Shown: one piece after another, positions 46,562 to 58,700 of the stretch
Numbering within the stretch: the first letter of the stretch is position 1
Layout: each line of letters opens with the position of its first letter
DNA from: Ignelater luminosus
Taxonomy: Eukaryota; Arthropoda; Insecta; Coleoptera; Elateridae
Length of the DNA stretch: 64,000 nt
Direction of reading: 5' to 3'
Assembly (NCBI GenBank): GCA_011009095.1
Contig: VTPC01090440.1
Location: 124,001 to 188,000 of the forward strand
Position numbers and translations under genes: made by a program
The notes under the pieces: model-generated
Told to the model about the DNA's origin: nothing
Seen by the model: the letters and a program-made list of their open reading frames with translations, nothing else
Database searches by the model: none

Positions 46562-48365
46562 TACAAAGGGTGTCTTAATACATATGTACTTTGGGATTTA
46601 AATTTAGCACCATTTTTGAACAACCTAACCTAAAACATTTATATTTCACATGCGTGATCTAGCATTTGAAGCAACCGATTCGTTCCTTGATTTAAAGACG
46701 CTAGTGCGGAATCGTAGTGCTCGTTCGAATGAAAATCTTAATAAAGTGAATTAATATGTTATGAAAAATCTTAGAACCTCAATTTGTCACCGTTCCCATC
46801 AACTGAACATTTTCAGGATCTCCCTACAAAGGATTTTAACGAAACATCTGGCTCTAAAAGCCTACAAATTTTAGTTAACCCAGGAACTGGAACCTGCAGA
46901 TCACGAACATCGCCGTGTGTTTGCCAACTGGATCCTACAGCACATTGCAGCCGATGCTGACTTTTGCAATAAAATTCTCTTCAGCGACGAATCCCATTTT
47001 CCCATCAAAGGGTATCTGAATAAGCAAAATTGTAGGATTGATTGAAGAACAATAAATACATCTACTTCATGTAACTATATGATGTAGTTTGTGGGCTCAT
47101 GGTGTTGTAGAGCCGTATTTCTTTGAAGATAAGGGTGGTGAGACAGTTACTGTCAATGAAGAACACTATCGCAGTATGCTGATAAACTTTTTATGCTCTC
47201 AATTAGAAAATATGAATCTCAATGCTATTTTTCTCAGCAAGACGGCGCTATGTGTTACACAGTGACAAAGCCAGTTGAATGTGAGACAAAATACCGACAC
47301 CAAACAAAAGATGATTGTAAATTGAGCTCAATAACGATTTTTTTCTCGTTAGAGGCGCTGTTCTTTTACGTCAAATTTGACAAGTTTAAACCTCTGTTTA
47401 TAAGTTTGAGGTTATTCAAATATAAATTTTAGAAAAACGTAATTATCATTACCTTGTTGCATATTATTTTTTATTTAAGCAAAACAAGTGTATTTCCTAT
47501 TTCCTGGGAGTCATCTTTATCACTTTCACAATTATTGTTTATAAATTGCTGTAAAATCGATTTGGTAGTGACCCCGCAACCGTTTTTTAATAAGCCGAGT
47601 TAACTCGAATAACTGTATCATATTATTTGTATAATCAGATCAGAAATATAAGTTAAGTTTTTAAAAACGCGTTTAATGCCCAACAACAAGGCATTAATAA
47701 TTACTTTCCTCTAAAGTTTAAATTCTAATAACCTCAATCTTATAAACCGATGTTTAGACTTGCCAAATTTGAAGCGAAACAACTGCGCCTCTAGCGGAGC
47801 GAAAATCGTTATTGAGCTCAATTTACGATCGTCTTTTGTTTGGTATCGCTACTTTGTCTCACAATCAACTGGCTTTGCACAGTGACGAAAACAATGAATT
47901 TGTAGCGAACGCATTTCCCTGACCATATCATTGCTTGTAATGGTGACGTCACTGGCCTGCAAAATAATTTTTTTTCTTTGGGCTTTCTGAAGGATAAAGT
48001 TGTCAATGAAATCGAGCCGCACCTGCGTCAAAATTTTGTAAAAAGAATAATCACCTGCAGAAACAGCCAAGGAGGACATTTGGAAGACATTGGACAGGTT
48101 TCTACTCTCCTTTCACTAAATAATAAAGTTTCTTTAAAACTTCAAAAAGTATAGCTTTATCTAATCTTAACAAGAAGAAAAAAACAAAATCGGTTGCTAT
48201 GGTAATTGGAGAATTTTAAGTTTAATGATGAGAGCAGAAACCGACCCCATTATATTTAAAACATAACTTTCATCTTATGTTAAGTTAAATATACTTGTTA
48301 TTTTCCAAAAATTATTAATTTTATTCAATAAATAAATACCGAAGTACATATTGGTACACCCGTTA
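46562..48365 (+). mobile_element. Tc1/mariner element, dead, carrying a nested MITE
   Basis: Ends TACAAAGGGTGT...TACATATGTACTTTGG and the complement CCGAAGTACATATTGGTACACCCGTTA lie inside TA repeats (46560-46561, 48366-48367). The transposase DDE domain is readable: FANWILQHIAADADFCNKIL, FSDESHFPIKGYLNKQNCRI (first Asp), then YFSQQDGAMCYTV (second Asp). After the nested insert it continues FLKDKVV and FVKRIITCRNSQGGHLEDI, the conserved C-terminal tail. A stop after NCRID and several shifts inactivate it. Without the 612-bp insert and one 8-bp duplicate the element is about 1.18 kb, normal for the group. Confidence 0.9.
47266..47877. mobile_element. 612-bp hAT-type MITE nested in the mariner element
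   Basis: Ends CAAAGCCAGTTG and CAACTGGCTTTG are perfect inverted repeats, extending imperfectly over about 200 bp on each side (for example ATTGAGCTCAATAACGATTT against its complement). CACAGTGA is duplicated exactly (47258-47265 and 47878-47885). The 8-bp duplication indicates a hAT-type integration. Removing the insert and one duplicate restores the mariner frame between QDGAMCYTV and its downstream part. Confidence 0.95.
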
Positions 48366-48934
48366 TATGCAGGAATTTTGTGAGAAATATGAAGCAAGAT
48401 GATTAGAATATACAGTAATATATGCAAATATGCCCAGAAAAAACAAACTTTTTAATCCGAACTTAGAAATATGGCTTATTTTTAAATTAACTTTGCAATG
48501 TAAACAAAAAACTGACTTAGCAATAAGTAAGGTAAGGTTTAAGTGCTCCTGTACTTATCTTAAATAGATCAATACTTTCTAGCAAACAAACTAAGTGCAG
48601 ACTTATTGTCTGTTGCACCAACCTTTGGTAAATAAATTTCTTAATGGGACATGCAACAAAATCCAATAACTACATAGGAACATTGTAAAACGAAAACGAT
48701 TTGCTACGAACAAAATTAAAAATCAAATTTTTGTATGTAGTATTTATTATATTTTGGAAATTTAAACGGTTGCTGGAATTTACCGTAAAATAGACAGAAT
48801 ATGTTATAAAACTGGCAAGATATGAACAAATATCCACATCCCATTAAATTATGCAAAAGATGCAAAAACCAGGCAAAAAATGCAAAAATATGCATTTTAC
48901 ATAAAATTCGAGCTTTACTTATTACTATACTTAC
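48366..48934. other. Non-coding; would-be intron 2 of the HDAC1-like fragment
   Basis: It follows the donor of HDAC1-like exon 2 on the minus strand and contains a TGCAAAA-rich stretch near 48850-48900. No third HDAC exon was found. Confidence 0.4.
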
Positions 48935-49737
48935 GTATATTTTCATGAAACGGAATATGCCGTAATTTAAAATTAAATTGTGTGTCATCCTTATGCGGTG
49001 TGGCTTCATCAAATGTCCTTCACCATAATAATAGTTGCCAATATCACCTAAACAGAAATTCATAGTGAAAGTAGATGTCCCTAAGATGTTTCAGGTACTG
49101 ATCTGTAATGTCCTATATTATTTTTATCATTATTAGGTGATTTTCATTTATTGTGAATACTATATTGCTTTGGTATTAATTTTGAACAGAAGAGACGTAA
49201 CACATGTAATAACCTTATTTAAACACTCAATCCTTTACTAAATAATTTTAACACACAGCATGTAACAAATAAGATACCTCAAGCGCATATCACGGTTGTT
49301 CGGAAATTCGAAAAGATCTTGCTTATTATCACTTATCAAAATAGTCAGAGGGGTTGAGTTCAGAAAAGAGTTGTTTATAAAACTGATATTGATGTCTATT
49401 TTTCAATTTATTTACCACTATTTAAAATCGAATTTTTGAATCAGGTTATGTAATTTCGAACAATTAATAAACGATAATTTTCATTGTAAAGTATTGAGCC
49501 CTTATAAAACTACAGAAGTAATTCTGCGCGTTTAATACTACAGTTAGAAGCGTGTTAAATAGTTTTAATTAAAACTGAATTTAAAAACAAAAGTATATAC
49601 TTATAAACATAGTATAAAAATCTAACAAGTTCTAAGTTATCTAACCTATAATATTGAGGTTATGGTACAAACGAAGAATTTAATAGGTAATACTCACTGT
49701 CATAATAATAACATACTCTCCTATTTCTAGATGCCAT
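48935..49737 (-). pseudogene. HDAC1/Rpd3-like 5' fragment: first two coding exons
   Basis: Exon 1 (49737-49698) encodes MASRNRRVCYYYD and ends phase 1 at a GTGAGT donor. Exon 2 (49047-48935) follows a TTTCTGTTTAG acceptor and encodes [20 protein letters not shown] then [18 protein letters not shown], ending at GTAAGT. Joined, this is the extreme N-terminus of class I histone deacetylases, nuclear zinc-dependent enzymes that remove acetyl groups from histone tails. Residues that are nearly invariant in the family differ here (Q to E, P to L, LYRKMEIY to IFRFMKIY). I find no exon 3 (expected RPHKA...EEMTK) or catalytic part anywhere in the window, although the gene would run leftwards for 48 kb. 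I therefore call it a truncated duplicate; a real gene with rearranged assembly is the alternative. Confidence 0.85.
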
Positions 49738-50111
49738 ATTAATTGCGTTTTCTATTTACTCTACTTTATTAAACAATTTATATAAATTGTTATTTTAAGA
49801 ATATAAATTATTATTAAATATTACAGTATCGATACGATTTTGTTCTTCAAGCTTACTTTTTATTTTCTTTTGTTTTATTACCTTTTTCTATCAGTTGGCT
49901 GCTGAAAGTAACACGAGATATAATTATGTAAAATCAAAAAACTATCATTTTGATGTGTCAAATGAGTAACCTAACAGTGAATAATCCACAAAAATATGGC
50001 AGAAATGCTTAAATTATTTTTATCAGTGATGATGTAGATGTTGAACTTCTGGGATTTGTGTTTCTTTTGGTCGTTGGGTTACTGATATGATTGTTGAGAA
50101 ATTTTAATTAA
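49738..50111. other. Non-coding DNA upstream of the HDAC1-like fragment
   Basis: AT-rich flank, no gene recognised. It would hold the promoter if the fragment kept its original 5' end. Confidence 0.35.
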
Positions 50112-50273
50112 AGTAGTTTCCAAATCTCGTGGCACGCGAAATGCCCAAAAAGGCGGAGCTTACCGCACAAGAAGAGAGAAAGAAAATTGTAAAAATCATG
50201 CATGTAGGACAGCCCGGCTAAAATTCGTCTTCTGCGCAACGAAGGTCGCGTGACACAAGATTTGGAAACCACT
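50112..50273 (+). mobile_element. 162-bp MITE with 25-bp inverted ends and a transposase-like start
   Basis: The left end AGTAGTTTCCAAATCTCGTG pairs with the right end (complement AGTGGTTTCCAAATCTTGTG), both continuing into a CACGCGA motif. Between them a frame opens MPKKAELTAQEERKKIVKIM, which looks like the N-terminus of a transposase. This suggests an internal deletion derivative that keeps only the ends and first codons. The family is not recognised. Confidence 0.75.
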
Positions 50274-51052
50274 CTACCTACTCTATTACAAAGCATTACC
50301 TATTAAAGAAAAATTAAATTTTAAATACGCAGTAGATTTTTTATTGTAAGACTATCCGCTTTGTTTTTATTTCAAAATGAAGTGCAAACCCTTAAAAGAT
50401 ACAACCAACATAATTAAGAATGTCTCGATATTGTTTTATTATTATGTCATTTTTCTAATGGGCAATGTGAACACACTTGTTGTCAATGTCATTTTTGAAG
50501 GATAGTCATATGTTCGTTAACTAACCCTAAATTTCGATATTAACGTCATTTTAGCCATGAGCGTACCCGAACAGTATGTAAGAGAATCTTTTACACGATC
50601 TTATTCGCGTCTCTTGTTAAACTGCTTATTAAAGTAGTTTTACCCTTGTTAATTTTATTTATATTAGAAATACAGTTAATTTTGATATGATTTGTGTTAA
50701 GGATCAAAATTAACAACAGTTACTTTTGTAGTTGTTAGGTTCACGTTGGTAGCAGTACCAGGGCATCAAATACCTTCAGAAGTCACGTGACCACTATTTA
50801 AAAGTGGTGTGAAATTTTATTTTTGAACGTTGGCCACACTACAGAGTAACGCCACCTAAACGCTTACACACTATAGCTAACCTACCACGTGAAAAACCAT
50901 CCTCAATTAATTGCAATTACTCTGTATAAGTGCCTCAATAACTCTTAAATTATATTTGACTTGGTTCCAATGGCTTAAAACAAAGTATCAGAAATTCATA
51001 TATGATGTGATACATGGGAAAGTAAACCACTTTAAATCATAACAAGTTAATT
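50274..51052. other. Non-coding DNA
   Basis: No gene recognised. Confidence 0.35.
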
Positions 51053-51500
51053 ATGCCAATGGATATAAAAACTAAAAATTAAAATTCAGCATGTCATTCC
51101 TTAATTATTTAGTAATTAGTTTGAAAATATGAAATATTTTCAACCTGTACAATTTAAGTTAAATTTAGTTCAGCGTATAGTGATTATAAAGTAAAACAAC
51201 TCTTAAAAAACGGGAAACAGCTCGTAAACAACCCAGCAGGTTGGAGGGTGGTTCGCATTTCTATAATAGATGTCACGACGGTCGAATGCCGAGCGAGGTT
51301 AGATCAGTGTCGTACACTATACCTGCAGCGTATTGATACCTGAATTACTTTTATTTGTTTAATGCAAAGTACCTATTATTATTTTATGTCAACGGATATA
51401 AAAACTAAAAATTAAAATTCAACATAAATCAGTCATTCCTTGATTATTTAGTAATTAGTTTAGAAACATAAAATACTTTCAACCTGTACAATGTAATTTA
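51053..51500. repeat. Direct repeat pair, offset about 330 bp
   Basis: GGATATAAAAACTAAAAATT with about 100 bp of following sequence (through TATTTAGTAATTAGTTT to TTTCAACCTGTACAAT) occurs at about 51060-51153 and again at about 51391-51493. The intervening block has no coding potential. This is either a tandem duplication or the two ends of a short element. Confidence 0.8.
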
Positions 51501-52722
51501 GTCAGTAAGTTTGTATCAAATGTAATATTGTCTTTCAAAACAAGATAAATAGTATTAATGTAATTGTTGATAAAAACCAATAATTGCACATAATACATGT
51601 AGGTATAAATAAGAAACATTTGTAACAAAATATTTTTTTTTATAAATTACAAAGTAATCAATATGAAAACAACCAATTTATTTATTGATTTATTTAAATG
51701 TATCCATTGAAGATAGATATTTGAGTACAAGAACAATAATGTATCTAAAATGTATTGTGATAAATCTGATTTCTTTGAATATTTGTGCATGATTTACATT
51801 CTTTAATTTAATACAATGCCATTATAAATTTGGTAAATTGAGATGTAATAACAGGAAATGCAATGGTAGCCTTTATAGTAATTCAGAATGCCCATAAATA
51901 AATCTACACACGCCACTGACACTAGCGTAGCGACATCTGTTCGAAATATCGGTATTACCTTCCAACTTTTTTTTCAAGGTCATCGGTCGGCTTTTGAAAA
52001 GACCAAAGGATTTTTAGAGTTAGTCTACTTTATAATCCCTATACGCTGTTTGGTTAGTAGTTTGTATCATAATACGTAATATTTCATGTAATTTTGTCTT
52101 TTATTTTATTTAAATTTTGAAAACCAAGAGAAATACTATTAATAATCAGATGCAGAAGTCCATCATGAGTGAAAATTCTGCTCCAGTACAATGTATTTTC
52201 TGGCGGAATAGTTGAACTTGAAGCAGATGAACTGCAGATTTTTAGGTTGTGGATGTACAACTATCAATTGCTAAAAAGAAATCTCTACGATTTCTACAGT
52301 AGCACAGCCTTTTAAATTTCTATTTGTTTAATCATACAGTATTTGTGTATATTATAATAAATAATATGAAATTTTATTAAATTCCAATCAGTAATCAGTT
52401 TATTGACTTCAAGGTACAATAAAAAAAATGTGCTATTTAACATAATTAAAGTCCACTTAGTAAAACCTATCCTATAACTATAGACATAGTAAATGCAAAT
52501 TACAAATTTTAAATACTGCTTGATTTGTTTATTTATCTTAAACTAAAAGTAAATTCTGATATTAAGATTAGTTGATCGGGTCAGTTTTTATTAATTTAGT
52601 TTGAGAATTAAAAATGTTAAACAAATAGTTTTATTTTAAGTTTTAAGATAACAGTCTCGTTTAAACACTACATTTTTGAATTCTCTTATCAAAGTGAATT
52701 ATGTTCAACCAATAATTGAACT
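51501..52722. other. Non-coding DNA, 3' side of SNAPC4-like gene
   Basis: No gene recognised; the last part probably includes the 3' untranslated region of the minus-strand gene. Confidence 0.4.
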
Positions 52723-55700
52723 TTAATTAGATATTTTTGCTGTTTTGCTCCTCGTTTGAATTACATTAACTTCTTCTAAATTAGAATCACAATACTTATT
52801 CTTATCGAGTGCCTCTGATTTATCTCTGGGTCTTTTTACTTTTCTGTTGGGTCTTTTTACTTTTCTGTTGCTTCTTTTTAGATCATTTCCAGCTGTTTCA
52901 GTCTCTTCCATTCTTTCATCGATAGAGTACAATAATTTGTGTGGTCTCTCATTTGGATTTACCTTACGTTTTCTTCCTCTTTTTTGTGAAATATCTTCAA
53001 CTGTTTTTGTTTTTGATTGCTTTTGCTGGTTCGATACATTTTTTGGTTTCTTATTTGAGTTTTGTTTGGATCTTTTCATTCTTATTTTTGACACATTTGT
53101 GGTTATTTCATTTCTGTTTAATTTCTTCCCTTCTTGTTCTTCAACAGAATTTAAATTTTTGTTATCCATCAAGTGTTTTTTGGGTTTTGCTTTTCTAGTG
53201 TTTGTAGATCTATGTACATCTTTTAACAATTTATTCTCACGAGTTTTCTGTCCTTCAGAATTTGAATTACAATCTTCATTTAAGTTTTCTTCGAGTTCTG
53301 TTTCTCTTTTGATCATTTCTGGTTTTATTATAGCTTCTTTTAAATCACTCTTAGGAAGTCCTGCATCTACTGCTAAACAAACTAATACAATTAGATATAC
53401 GTAGCTAGCACATTATTCTCAAGGTACATTACTACTTATTTATCACTATTTGTTTAATTTATGCATAAATTATATTAAAATTAAGTAAAACCTAAATATA
53501 TATCCTCTATGCAAAAATTATACATAAATTAAACTAGTGGCCCACCCTGAGAACAATGCACTAGCTGCGCTTGAGATTTTTGAGGTTCACTTGAGGCTCT
53601 TTTAGGCCTCCTTGTCATTTTATTCTTCTTCAAAATGGTTTCTTTTGGATTCGTTGGCTTCAGTACGTTTCTATCTGGATCTTCTTTCAAGTTAATACTA
53701 AGATATTCTTCTAAATTATCTTCATATATTTCCTCTTGTTCTGAAAATGTAAGTTTACATTTAATCAATAATTTTAGTGAAAATCTATTAGAATTTACCT
53801 GTGTTTCTGTGTAAACCCATTTCTTGTTTTATAATACCATCAAAATGCGTTTCAATAAATTCATCATCACTCTCATCCTCATCAGAATTCCGTTCTTGTT
53901 TTATTTGTCTTTCTTGCAAAAAGTTAACATTAGCTAAAAGATTGTTGCTAGACATATTAACGAATGAATGTTGTGGCGAATCGGTAGACTTCGTTGCATT
54001 TTCATCTTCTAAACGAAGTCTTTTATCTGGAATATTTATTACTTTCGAGAATATGTAACAACAGGTTTCCCTCTATTCTGATTCTGATTTCCTTTATTTA
54101 CAACTGAAGGTATCAGTTTTATTTTTCCATTCTTTAGAAGTTCGCGCAAAACTTTATCATTCTTTGGATCAACTTTCTTCAATATTACAGGGCTCCCTTT
54201 TAATGCATTTGAATTGTTAACGTTTACTTGATCAGGAACTTTTACAGTGTTAGTTGCTGGCGATGTTATAACACTTATATCGTTTGAAGTTAGCGATTCT
54301 GTATCACTTGAAGAAAGTGATACTACATCACTTGTAGTTGAAGAAGAATCTGAACTAGTATTAAAAGTTTCAACTAAAGTTTCTCTAGGCATCCTGTTAT
54401 TTTTATTTGAACGCTCGATACCTTCTTTGGCTTTAACGTGAGATCGTCTGGGAATATAAGTAACTTCATCTTTTACAGCATTAGTAGCATTAGCAGCAGC
54501 AGCAGCAGCAGCAGCAGCGGCAGCAGCATCTTCTTTTCGTGGACGTCCTCTTTTCTTCTTAGGTAATGGAACAGTTACTTCATTGGTATTTTCATTATTT
54601 ACTGTTTCGTCTTCTACCGACTCTTCATTATTTATATCGGTAGGTTCTACTCCTCGTCTTTGCTTTTTTGCTTCAATCATTTTCAGTACCTTATCATAAA
54701 CTTTTCTAGCTGGCCTACCCGCTTTACGCGGTACGACCTGTTTTTCCATAATAATTTCTTCCTCTCCTACTTGATCTTCTGGATAATTTTCAGATAACAT
54801 ACCAGGCCATTTGAAAATAGCATTTAAAACATCTTTAAATCTTTGTTGCGAATCATGATTAACTGTGTCTGCTTTAAGTGATTTCGAATATTCTTTCTTT
54901 AAAACTCCAACATCTACAGATTCCATCGATTCTTCATCTATATTATTTTTCAGTCTAAAATAAAGAAGTAATCCCCTACAAGTGCTAACGAACTAATATT
55001 TGGTGGTAGAGAAAATTGAATTTTATTTTTATCGTTATTGTCCTCCACATCTGATGATGTTCCTGGCACGTCACAATTCATTATATCACATTTTTCATAT
55101 ATGTTATTAAGAATAATTCTTTCTTCATTTGTAACGTAATCGCAAGATTCATCAATAGTATTATTAAACATACTAATATCTCCACCAAACACATCAACTA
55201 AATTAACTATACATAAAGATGCAGCATCGACAACTTCACTATCTATATTATTATCTTTAGAATTCTCCGTTGTGTAAGTAATCTTCATATAATCAAGCAA
55301 TTCCTGTTCTACCTTACTTTTACACTTTGTGTACGTCTTAGTACATTCATTAACTTTCCAACTTTTATCTTTTGCTTTACGCGCGATATTTTGTAAAATC
55401 AATTCGACCGATCTAAGCGTTGGTATACCATCAAATTCTTCAAGCTTAGATAAACACTTATTCATACGTTCATGTCTTTGTTTTTGACAAATTGTTAAAT
55501 AATTCTGTTTACGTCTGGGTATATCTTCGAGCTTCAAACTTGGATTCTTTTCAAATGTACGTGCTAGTGTTAAATATCGTTGACGTACATGTGCTCTGCA
55601 TCTATCAAGTCTATTAGCAAGAGCGCGCCATGTTTCTCCATGTTCCTGTTAATATAAAAATCATTTAGTTATATGTAGAAAAGTAAATTATTGAAATTCA

Positions 55701-58700
55701 AGTAATTCTTCATTGTCGGTGATGTTACGAGATATGTTCAAGATCAGGGAGAAAAGTGTAGGTTATGTGCTATAATTGCGGCTGCATCACAAGACAAGAC
55801 AAATGTATGCAACATAAATCTATGGAGAAAACAATTTATAAATCAGTCTATAACGTAACTTTATAAGCTATATAGGCTAGTTGAGGTTAGATCAATTTCA
55901 ATTAAGCTTGCAAATCCTACAACAAACCCAACTACTGTTACATGGCATTGATAATATAAAATGCTATCAATCCTGAGTATAAAAACAAAGGAGATTCATC
56001 AGTCATTTTGCCAGCGATATCAGTTTTGAAAACTGAAAGATCTGGAGGACAAGTCATTCTTGCACGTTTAATCAATGTGGAAAATATTCTCGACTGTTTT
56101 TGTTTCACTGTGAAGATAAACCTTAATTCCAACAAGAATAAATTCCACGACAAATAAAACGAGATAAATTGGCAATTTCAAGAACCTTCGTGGTTTATTT
56201 AAAATTAAATAATCGACTAGTTGATGCAATAACAGAAAATACAATAATTAGATATATAAAAATGGATGTTAAATTCAAATTATGTGATTACAAATTATTC
56301 CAACCAAATAAAAATCTGATTTTAAACTGATATCAAAGTTGCTACTACGTAGTTAATTTAAAGCCCATAACCTTACTTTTCTATACTCAATTAAAATCAA
56401 TATATTTATTGGCAATTTACAATTTATTTCAATTTTAGAAAACCACTCCTTGTTGCATACAGTTAGTAATACTATATTACTCTATCAGAAAGCTTTGCTC
56501 TGTTGGGGCTGCTTGTAGCAGTTCCTATATCACAACATCATTCAGAAATCATTTCAAATATGCTAACAAAATAATAATGAAAATAAAACTTTTTAATTCA
56601 CAAATATTATTATTCTTTGCAAACAAAATTATTTTAATTTCAATTAAAGATGTAACAGCATAGCTACATAACCTACAAACACAGATGATAAAGAAAAACT
56701 TGATATAAATCTGATATTTGGAGTTTCTTTATTTCTTTACATTTAAGACAAATACTTACTTTAACATGCTTTAAAATAGTCTTATCTTCGTCCACAGTAA
56801 AATTTCCTAAATTGAAACGTACTTTTTCCAAATAAGTTGTGTATCGATTGCGCAACTGAACAGAAGTGCGATTCGGAATGAGTTGGGCTATATTAGTATA
56901 ATCTTTACCAAGTGTATTTATTAAATACATTAACAATGCATCTTCTGCTTCGGTAAAAGCACCCTTTTTAATATTCCGTGGTTCTAAATAATATTTATAG
57001 CGGTGATAAAGTTGATACTTAGCACGATCTCCACAGAAATGTTTTACTCTAGACCATGGTATGTAATCACCCAAACGACACTTTTGAACAGCTTTTATTA
57101 AATTTGTATCTTCTCCTGGTTCAAAGCGTCCCCTTTTGTAACTATCATATAAGTCAGTCTTGAAATGTACAAATACCAAATAAGCAGATCTATTTGTTCC
57201 AAGCTTTTCTGCAATTACATCCCATTTATCTTTATGTTCTAATACCAGTTCTTTAATGCTCTCATTTTCCTCTGCAGTCCATGGTGACTTATTGATTTGG
57301 GGATGTACATAATTATTCCACATGGCCTTACATTCTTCAGGAGTACGTTTACCTTTCAATTCAACAAGTGCTACATTTCTCCAATCAACTTCTGCATTCC
57401 AATCTAAGGGTGGAGAAACTTTTGGGTTCTCTGACCTTAAAGCAGCCTTCTCTTTTTCTAATTCTTCCAATCTTTCTTGCAACGCATTTATCGTAGCTTC
57501 ATCAACGTCAGTTTTTAGGTGTTGACTAATGCTATTAACCTTAAGACCTACCTGTGCTGTTCTATATTTATAATAATCTAATACAACTGCATCACGTAGC
57601 ACAACTCGTTCTTCAAGAGACCATCTTCGACCTTCACGGCACTTTCTCAAAAAATGTTCTTTATTTCGTATTTTAATCCTACAGTCATCATTCTTAGGAC
57701 AAGGAGAAGAGTGTCCACTTTTAAAGTATGACATTCCAAACTCATAATCAAATTTCTTGGAAGTTCTATTTCTTTTTCTATCTTTTATTTCTTCAGTCCT
57801 TGAAGATATTAGATTTTTTGCATCTGTTATCTCTTTATTAATCTCTTCAATCTTGTTAAAATACTTTCTACACAGTGCTGTTAAATGAAGTGCATTTAGA
57901 CGATTTGCAATTAATAATTGTTTCAACTGAGGATCTAAACAACTGTTGATTATTTCTTGTTCGTTTTCAGGTAAATATAAATCATCATCAAAACTAAGAT
58001 CATCGCCATCATTAAGCTCATACGGAGTTCTTTGTATAGTTTTGGCAATACCCTGTAGCAAATATTTATTTAAGAATAGTAGTTTACGTAACTAGTCAGG
58101 AAAGCGATACTTTACTGACATGTTATGTACAATATTTTTTCTAACACCGGTTTTTTTTAATGCCGTAATCACATACAGGGTGGTGTCTGGTAGATATAGC
58201 TACACCAAATTATGCTTTTATCTTTCCAGTTGATTTTACGGCAAATATGTAAAAGTGTCCACGATGGAACTAAATGTATTTATAATTGAGATTTTCTAAT
58301 AGTTAGTTTATTTATACTATATATTCTTAATAAATTAATTTTTAAATGTGAAGTCCTGTACTTTAAATATTACCATAATTGGCAAATTTTAAGAATGGAA
58401 GAGTGTGGTCATTTGGATACAGCGTCTGACTGTGACGTGTTTAGTTTTTTCTTTAATTTTTATATTATTAAGTTTTTTTATAAGTAGAATTATTTTAGTT
58501 AATTATTACAAAAACGAGATGTCAAATAAAAATTAAAAAAAAAATAGAAAAAAAATTACTAGTCGGCAGCAGGAGTCGAACCCAGATCTCCTGATTAGAA
58601 GTCAATATCTGTAACCAAACAACCAAATTCTTCATTTGTCCAAACTGTCAAATTTCAATATTTGAATGGCAGCACTTTAAATTTGTATTAAAAATTAGTA

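Noticed and set aside
52847..53404. 185-codon plus-strand frame rich in Phe, Leu and Ser
   Set aside because: It is the antisense shadow of the lysine/asparagine-rich last exon of the SNAPC4-like gene.
54930..54985. A short intron in SNAPC4 ending at TTTATTTTAG
   Set aside because: The only donor with matching phase gives an intron of about 35 nt with a poor GTTAGC donor. A single missing base explains the frame and the overall exon phase better.
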